Shown: in pieces, positions 7,175-10,653 of the stretch
Numbering within the stretch: position 1 is the stretch's first letter
How the letters are laid out: each line of letters begins with the position of its first letter
From: an uncultured Planctomycetaceae bacterium
GTDB taxonomy: Bacteria; Planctomycetota; Planctomycetia; Pirellulales; Pirellulaceae
Direction: 5' to 3'
Assembly (NCBI GenBank): GCA_903921945.1
Contig: CAIXSC010000487.1
Span: 1-10,653 of the forward strand
Length of the DNA: 10,653 nt
Translations under genes and position numbers: made by a program
The notes under the pieces: model-generated
What the model was told of the DNA's origin: nothing
Databases searched by the model: none
Seen by the model: the letters and a program-made list of their open reading frames with translations, nothing else

Positions 7175-9094
7175 TTACTTCTTCATGGTCACGTTCAGGA
7201 TACTTTGCACCGCATCCTTGTCGACCGCATTTCGCATTTCCCAGTCCATGGCGGCTTGTCGGCGAATCTCGATCTGCTCGCGAAGATTGGGCGACAGTGC
7301 GGCGATGAATACCGCGTCACGCGCGAACGCATGGTTGATGCGGACCCCGGTCGCTTCGGCCACCCACTCCACAGAACGAATTCCATCGGCATCGACACGA
7401 AACACGTCGACCGGCTTTCGCAGCCAGTGGGGGAGTTCGAAGACATAAGTAAAAGCTCGCGGTTCCCCGAACTGGAACGTCTGTTCGACAGGGTCGGGCC
7501 GGTAAGCGAGATCGTTCGCAAACAACAACGCGTAGTCCTCGCCGACGATCGAGGCGCAGTCCCAAGCAAGTTGCCCGGATGAAGTCAGCAGTCGCTGGAA
7601 CTTGTGCGAATCTCCCGCCAAATACAGCGGCGCCAGCATCCGGATCTCGCGGCCAATGCGCATCATGGGTTCCCAGGTGTCCGGAAACCTCAGCAGTGAC
7701 TTGAGGCTGAGATTGAACCAGTACAACGACGTGATACGTGTCGACAGCGCATGCATCGCTTGGGCCCGCAGTTCGTCCGGGGTCGGCGAGCGACGAGCAC
7801 GTCCGAGGAATCGAAAGCCGCCGCCCCAGCCATCGTGCGGTCCCTGGGACCAGTATGCCGTAGGCAGCGGGCGGTTTAGTTCCCGCAATGACCGACACAT
7901 GTCACCGATGGTTTCCAGCGGCGCGCCCCAACTGACACGCTTTCCCTCCCAGCGATCGTAGTCGCGCCACGAATCGGCGGCAGGCGCGACAACACGATAG
8001 GCGTCGTAATGCGGAAAATCCGACAGTCCAGCGTAGTATCGCCAAGTTCGCTCCTCGGAATGCGTCACGCTGGTCGCCAACCTGCTGCCGCGATAGGGCA
8101 AAAAGGCGTCGAACACCTCCTGGGGCGCTACTGGCCGGCCACCGCCATATTGCGGTTCCCCCAAAAACTCGACCGCGTGAATCTTTGGAAGCCACTCGTC
8201 CGTGTCCCACTCGCTAAGCGGTTGCAACCGATTGAACAATTTGATGGGATACCGCTCCCAAAGTTCCGGCCTATTCGTGTAACCGTCGACGCTTTGTATC
8301 TGGCCGCAGTTCACGTGCAGGCGGGCTAGCAATCGCAAGTAAGGCTCGTGCCGGAGATTGTCGCCGACCCAGCCGCCGCTAATGTCGAACGTATCGCGTT
8401 TGATTCGCAGGTGCTCCCAAATCGACCCGTCATTCGTTACCAACTCGATGGCGGCGTAGGTGAGCGGCAGTGGATTCGGGAAGCGCAGATATACTATAGC
8501 GCGATCGCCTGCCGGTGCCGTCACGTTCACGGCGTATTCGCCCGACGCGAAAAGTGTTTGCCAAGTCGAATTGCTCTTTGGCAGCCACAACCGCACGGCG
8601 GCGATCGCAATATCGCGTTTCGTGGCATTCACAAAATGCACGAGCATCTCGCTGGGCTGAGACGCCGACTCGGGGCCGGGAAACGTGATGGTCGAAATCC
8701 ACCGTGCGGGTGCCTCGATGGCAATACGCGTTCGCGGTAAACCGTCCCCTTCGACATGCACGGCGTTCCCGACGCCCCAGGCAGTAGCCTTCCCATTCCA
8801 GGTCCAGACGGAGAGCGAATCTTCCGGGCCTTTGACGGCCGTGTGCAAGTCGTGCCAAGCCCAGTTGCCGGTCTTCCAATGATCGGTTGGCGACTTCCCC
8901 TCAACAGCGCCGGGAACCGCCGCACCTTTCACGAACAGTTTGACGCGTGCGCCGAGGTCTGGGTCGCGAGGACGTCTGTACTTCATCGAGGCGGCAATCG
9001 TATGCGGCGTCACGACGACACCGCTGATCTCTGCCGCCGACAAGGAGCAACCAACGCCCCAAACGAGTAGCCATGCCGCGAGTCTTGAAATCAC
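7175..9094 (-). CDS. Exported protein of glycoside-hydrolase-like architecture, family not recognised
   Basis: About 639 residues from the GTG at 9094. That start has GGGAG 8 nt upstream and gives an immediate signal peptide (ISRLAAWLLVWGVGCSLSAA, cleaved after about residue 20). The frame also opens at a GTG at 9136 with a poorer ribosome site, adding 14 residues. After the signal there is a tryptophan-rich beta-sandwich-like half (about 25-235), a region resembling a beta/alpha barrel (about 237-490), and a C-terminal beta-rich part (about 505-615). Within the barrel-like part, VEFLGEPQYGGG places Glu309 and Glu313 at the end of a predicted strand, as the acid/base Glu does in clan-A glycosidases; a second catalytic acid is not assigned. 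Near the end of this part lies LRAQAMHALSTRITSLYWFN, like the penultimate barrel segment of GH42-like proteins. It ends in MKK just before TAA at 7175. A degradative glycosidase is plausible but unproven. Confidence 0.85.
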   Translation of the reverse strand: MISRLAAWLLVWGVGCSLSAAEISGVVVTPHTIAASMKYRRPRDPDLGARVKLFVKGAAVPGAVEGKSPTDHWKTGNWAWHDLHTAVKGPEDSLSVWTWNGKATAWGVGNAVHVEGDGLPRTRIAIEAPARWISTITFPGPESASQPSEMLVHFVNATKRDIAIAAVRLWLPKSNSTWQTLFASGEYAVNVTAPAGDRAIVYLRFPNPLPLTYAAIELVTNDGSIWEHLRIKRDTFDISGGWVGDNLRHEPYLRLLARLHVNCGQIQSVDGYTNRPELWERYPIKLFNRLQPLSEWDTDEWLPKIHAVEFLGEPQYGGGRPVAPQEVFDAFLPYRGSRLATSVTHSEERTWRYYAGLSDFPHYDAYRVVAPAADSWRDYDRWEGKRVSWGAPLETIGDMCRSLRELNRPLPTAYWSQGPHDGWGGGFRFLGRARRSPTPDELRAQAMHALSTRITSLYWFNLSLKSLLRFPDTWEPMMRIGREIRMLAPLYLAGDSHKFQRLLTSSGQLAWDCASIVGEDYALLFANDLAYRPDPVEQTFQFGEPRAFTYVFELPHWLRKPVDVFRVDADGIRSVEWVAEATGVRINHAFARDAVFIAALSPNLREQIEIRRQAAMDWEMRNAVDKDAVQSILNVTMKK

Positions 9095-9228
9095 GGGAAC
9101 TGCTCCCAAGCCAAATCGGGATACGTCGCTGCGCACGACCTAGAGATTCGAGTGCCACCTACCATGCCTCAATTCTCCCAGCGAACTGGCTCCCGCCGTG
9201 GTCGTTACCGATTGGACCAAGTCGAGCC

Positions 9229-10440
9229 TCATTCCCGTCCGTAGAATTGCTCTTCGCGCGGCAAGGCATTCACCTTCCATGTGGCCGGGTAAAAACGCAC
9301 AATGCGGCCCGGGCGATGACCTTCCAGCAACATGCAGCATTTCACTTTGATTCGCACTCCGCTGAAACCGACCGCGATCGGCAGCTTGTCGATCGACAGA
9401 ATGTTGCCGCCTTTACGGTCGTTGACGGGATCGTAAGTCATCAAACATTCCCGCGCGACCGCGATGCCGCCCTTCGGCGCTTTCGGATCGTCTTCACGTT
9501 TTGAAAATGGCCAGCCATGTGGCTCTTCGTTGATGCCGGAAAGCTCGGCGAACAGCTTGGGATCGACGCCGTCGAAGAACGAAATCGTCACGATTTGCGC
9601 GTCGTCATCGACAGCGTCAATCCAGCCAGGTAGACCACGATCGCGCACATGGTCGCGGTGCCGTTCCAACTGCAGGGAGGTCGCTAGCCGACGACTCGGT
9701 TCGTCCAGCCAAATCTCCAACACGCGGCCGGGTCCATAGAGCGTGGCCCATGTGATGTTCAATTGAGCCGTCTGGCCGACGGCGATCGCGTCGAGCTTCC
9801 CGAAGCCATCTCCCAATCGGACCCGGGTGCTCCCCATGAGGTCGAACTGCTTCGGTTTGCCGATCGGCTTGTCGTCGCCGAGTAAAGAGGCGGTCATTTT
9901 TTTGTCGACGAAGTTGACCGCCTCGATCCTCCAAGCTTGCTTTTGCCGCGAGTAATAGGAGAAGTCGTCTTCCAAACGCAAACAACGCTTGAAATCGACT
10001 TCCGCCGTCACTCGGCGATCAGGCCCCGTCGGAGGCGGCGACTTGTCACTGGGATCTTTAAGATAGAACAGTCCGTGCAAGTGCGTGCCAAGTGGAATGT
10101 CCTGCAACGCGGCCGGAGCCCCGTGATAGTAGCTCGACCCGTACGGCAACATCGCGCTTTCGAGCGGCAAGTCCAAGAGGCCCGCTTGTTGGCTATCACT
10201 GCGATCGACGCGGATCTGAAAGCGCCGCTCCAAATGATCGACCTGAATCAGTTCTCCCGAGATGGCATGCGCCGAGTTCGCCGGCGGGAACTTTCCATCG
10301 ACCAGTTGATACCAAGGCAACGATTTGTCCGGACTGCTGTCGGTACGAAACTTGGGAATGTCGTCCGCGCACAGCTGGCTGGCGACAGTCAATGTCAATG
10401 ACAGTAGACCAAGGAGACAACCGAGAGTGCGGTTCAGCAT
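9229..10440 (-). CDS. Exported protein with three related beta-rich modules, function unknown
   Basis: 403 residues from the ATG at 10440, which begins a clear signal peptide (MLNRTLGCLLGLLSLTLTVA, cleavage near SQLCA at 25). The residue before the Cys is Leu, so this is not a normal lipobox. The frame is open 50 codons further upstream to an ATG at 10590, but that extension is arginine-rich and would bury the signal, so I reject it. Three segments share a start of the form (G/I)-x-I/L-x-x-V-D-x-x-x-x-x-x-x-x-I: SGELIQVDHLERRFQI (61-76), WRIEAVNFVDKKMTASLL (170-187) and GWIDAVDDDAQIVTISFF (272-289). Each is followed by a strand pair such as LGTHLHGLFYL, VGQTAQLNITW or GVRIKVKCCML. This looks like three OB-like or small beta-barrel modules, perhaps a duplicated adaptor protein. 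No known family name could be given. It is the first gene of the minus-strand set, 134 nt upstream of the glycosidase-like gene. Confidence 0.85.
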   Translation of the reverse strand: MLNRTLGCLLGLLSLTLTVASQLCADDIPKFRTDSSPDKSLPWYQLVDGKFPPANSAHAISGELIQVDHLERRFQIRVDRSDSQQAGLLDLPLESAMLPYGSSYYHGAPAALQDIPLGTHLHGLFYLKDPSDKSPPPTGPDRRVTAEVDFKRCLRLEDDFSYYSRQKQAWRIEAVNFVDKKMTASLLGDDKPIGKPKQFDLMGSTRVRLGDGFGKLDAIAVGQTAQLNITWATLYGPGRVLEIWLDEPSRRLATSLQLERHRDHVRDRGLPGWIDAVDDDAQIVTISFFDGVDPKLFAELSGINEEPHGWPFSKREDDPKAPKGGIAVARECLMTYDPVNDRKGGNILSIDKLPIAVGFSGVRIKVKCCMLLEGHRPGRIVRFYPATWKVNALPREEQFYGRE

Positions 10441-10588
10441 AGTTGTTTGGGCATCGAAAAGTGTTTGTGAGCGTCTTTCAGCGAGGCTGCGAGCGCGGCT
10501 GCGAGCAGCCAGTCTCGAATCACGCCGCATCGTTCTCCACCCATTCGCCGAGGGTCGCAGTAGGTGGGCCAACAGCGCCAACTTTGCC
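10441..10588. other. Spacer upstream of the 403-aa gene with small direct and inverted repeats
   Basis: This stretch should contain the promoter of the minus-strand gene that begins at 10440. GGCTGCGAGC occurs twice, at 10485-10494 and 10497-10506. The second copy extends into GGCTGCGAGCAGCC (10497-10510), a perfect 6-bp stem with a 2-base centre. No convincing -10/-35 pair was seen on the minus strand. A plus-strand frame is open from about 10461 (GTG) to the window end, but its composition is repetitive and nothing supports a gene. Confidence 0.4.
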
Positions 10589-10653
10589 AATCCAGTTGAC
10601 AGTCAATCCAGCCAACACGGCCTATCCAGCCAATATGGCCATTCCAGCCGAAT
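10589..10653. repeat. 18-bp tandem repeat array, cut by the window end
   Basis: Units begin with (A/T)ATCCAG or ATTCCAG. They are AATCCAGTTGACAGTC (10589-10604, divergent, 16 bp), AATCCAGCCAACACGGCC (10605-10622), TATCCAGCCAATATGGCC (10623-10640) and a cut copy starting at 10641. The two full units match at 14 of 18 positions. The array continues beyond 10653. Read on the plus strand in one frame, the last units give a six-residue pattern (x-P-A-N-x-A), so coding beyond the edge cannot be excluded; an intergenic minisatellite is more likely. Confidence 0.7.

Noticed and set aside
10441..10590. N-terminal extension of the 403-aa protein to an ATG at 10590
   Set aside because: The extra 50 residues are arginine-rich and precede a clear signal peptide that starts at the ATG at 10440.

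Overview
The window looks like a planctomycete chromosome segment, or one from a close PVC-group relative. It is GC-rich and holds remnants of DUF1549/DUF1553 (planctomycete cytochrome-c-like) and DUF1501 proteins, which are hallmark families of these bacteria. Three of its four intact genes encode exported proteins, one of them over 1,700 residues long. GTG starts are used, and Shine-Dalgarno sites are few. Assignment to a lower rank is not possible from this sequence.

Layout. Positions 1-728 hold a collapsed plus-strand DUF1549/DUF1553 - DUF1501 gene pair. Only four short conserved pieces survive, in two reading frames, with a 19-bp tandem repeat where the rest should be. From about 806 to the right end, all intact genes lie on the minus strand. 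In transcription order (right to left) they are: an exported protein of about 403 aa with three similar beta-rich modules (9229-10440); an exported protein of about 639 aa that resembles glycoside hydrolases in architecture (7175-9094); a GntR/FadR-family regulator with an FCD ligand-binding domain (6282-6953); and a giant exported multidomain protein of about 1,733 aa (806-6007). The giant protein carries four discoidin-like modules, a FlgD-like Ig domain, beta-propeller segments, an EF-hand-like loop and a C-terminal CBM9-like domain. The gaps between these genes are about 134, 221 and 274 nt, so they may be one co-regulated locus or several transcription units.

Inferred biology. A sugar-acid-type regulator lies among secreted proteins with carbohydrate-binding folds, which suggests a locus for recognising or degrading an external polysaccharide. 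No transporter or cytoplasmic catabolic gene is in the window, and no catalytic family could be named with certainty. A perfect 15-bp inverted repeat just upstream of the giant gene is the best candidate operator or 5'-UTR structure.

Both window edges carry short repeats: palindromes at 2-21 and an 18-bp tandem array at 10589-10653 that runs off the end. I saw no tRNA, rRNA, CRISPR array, insertion sequence or prophage gene.
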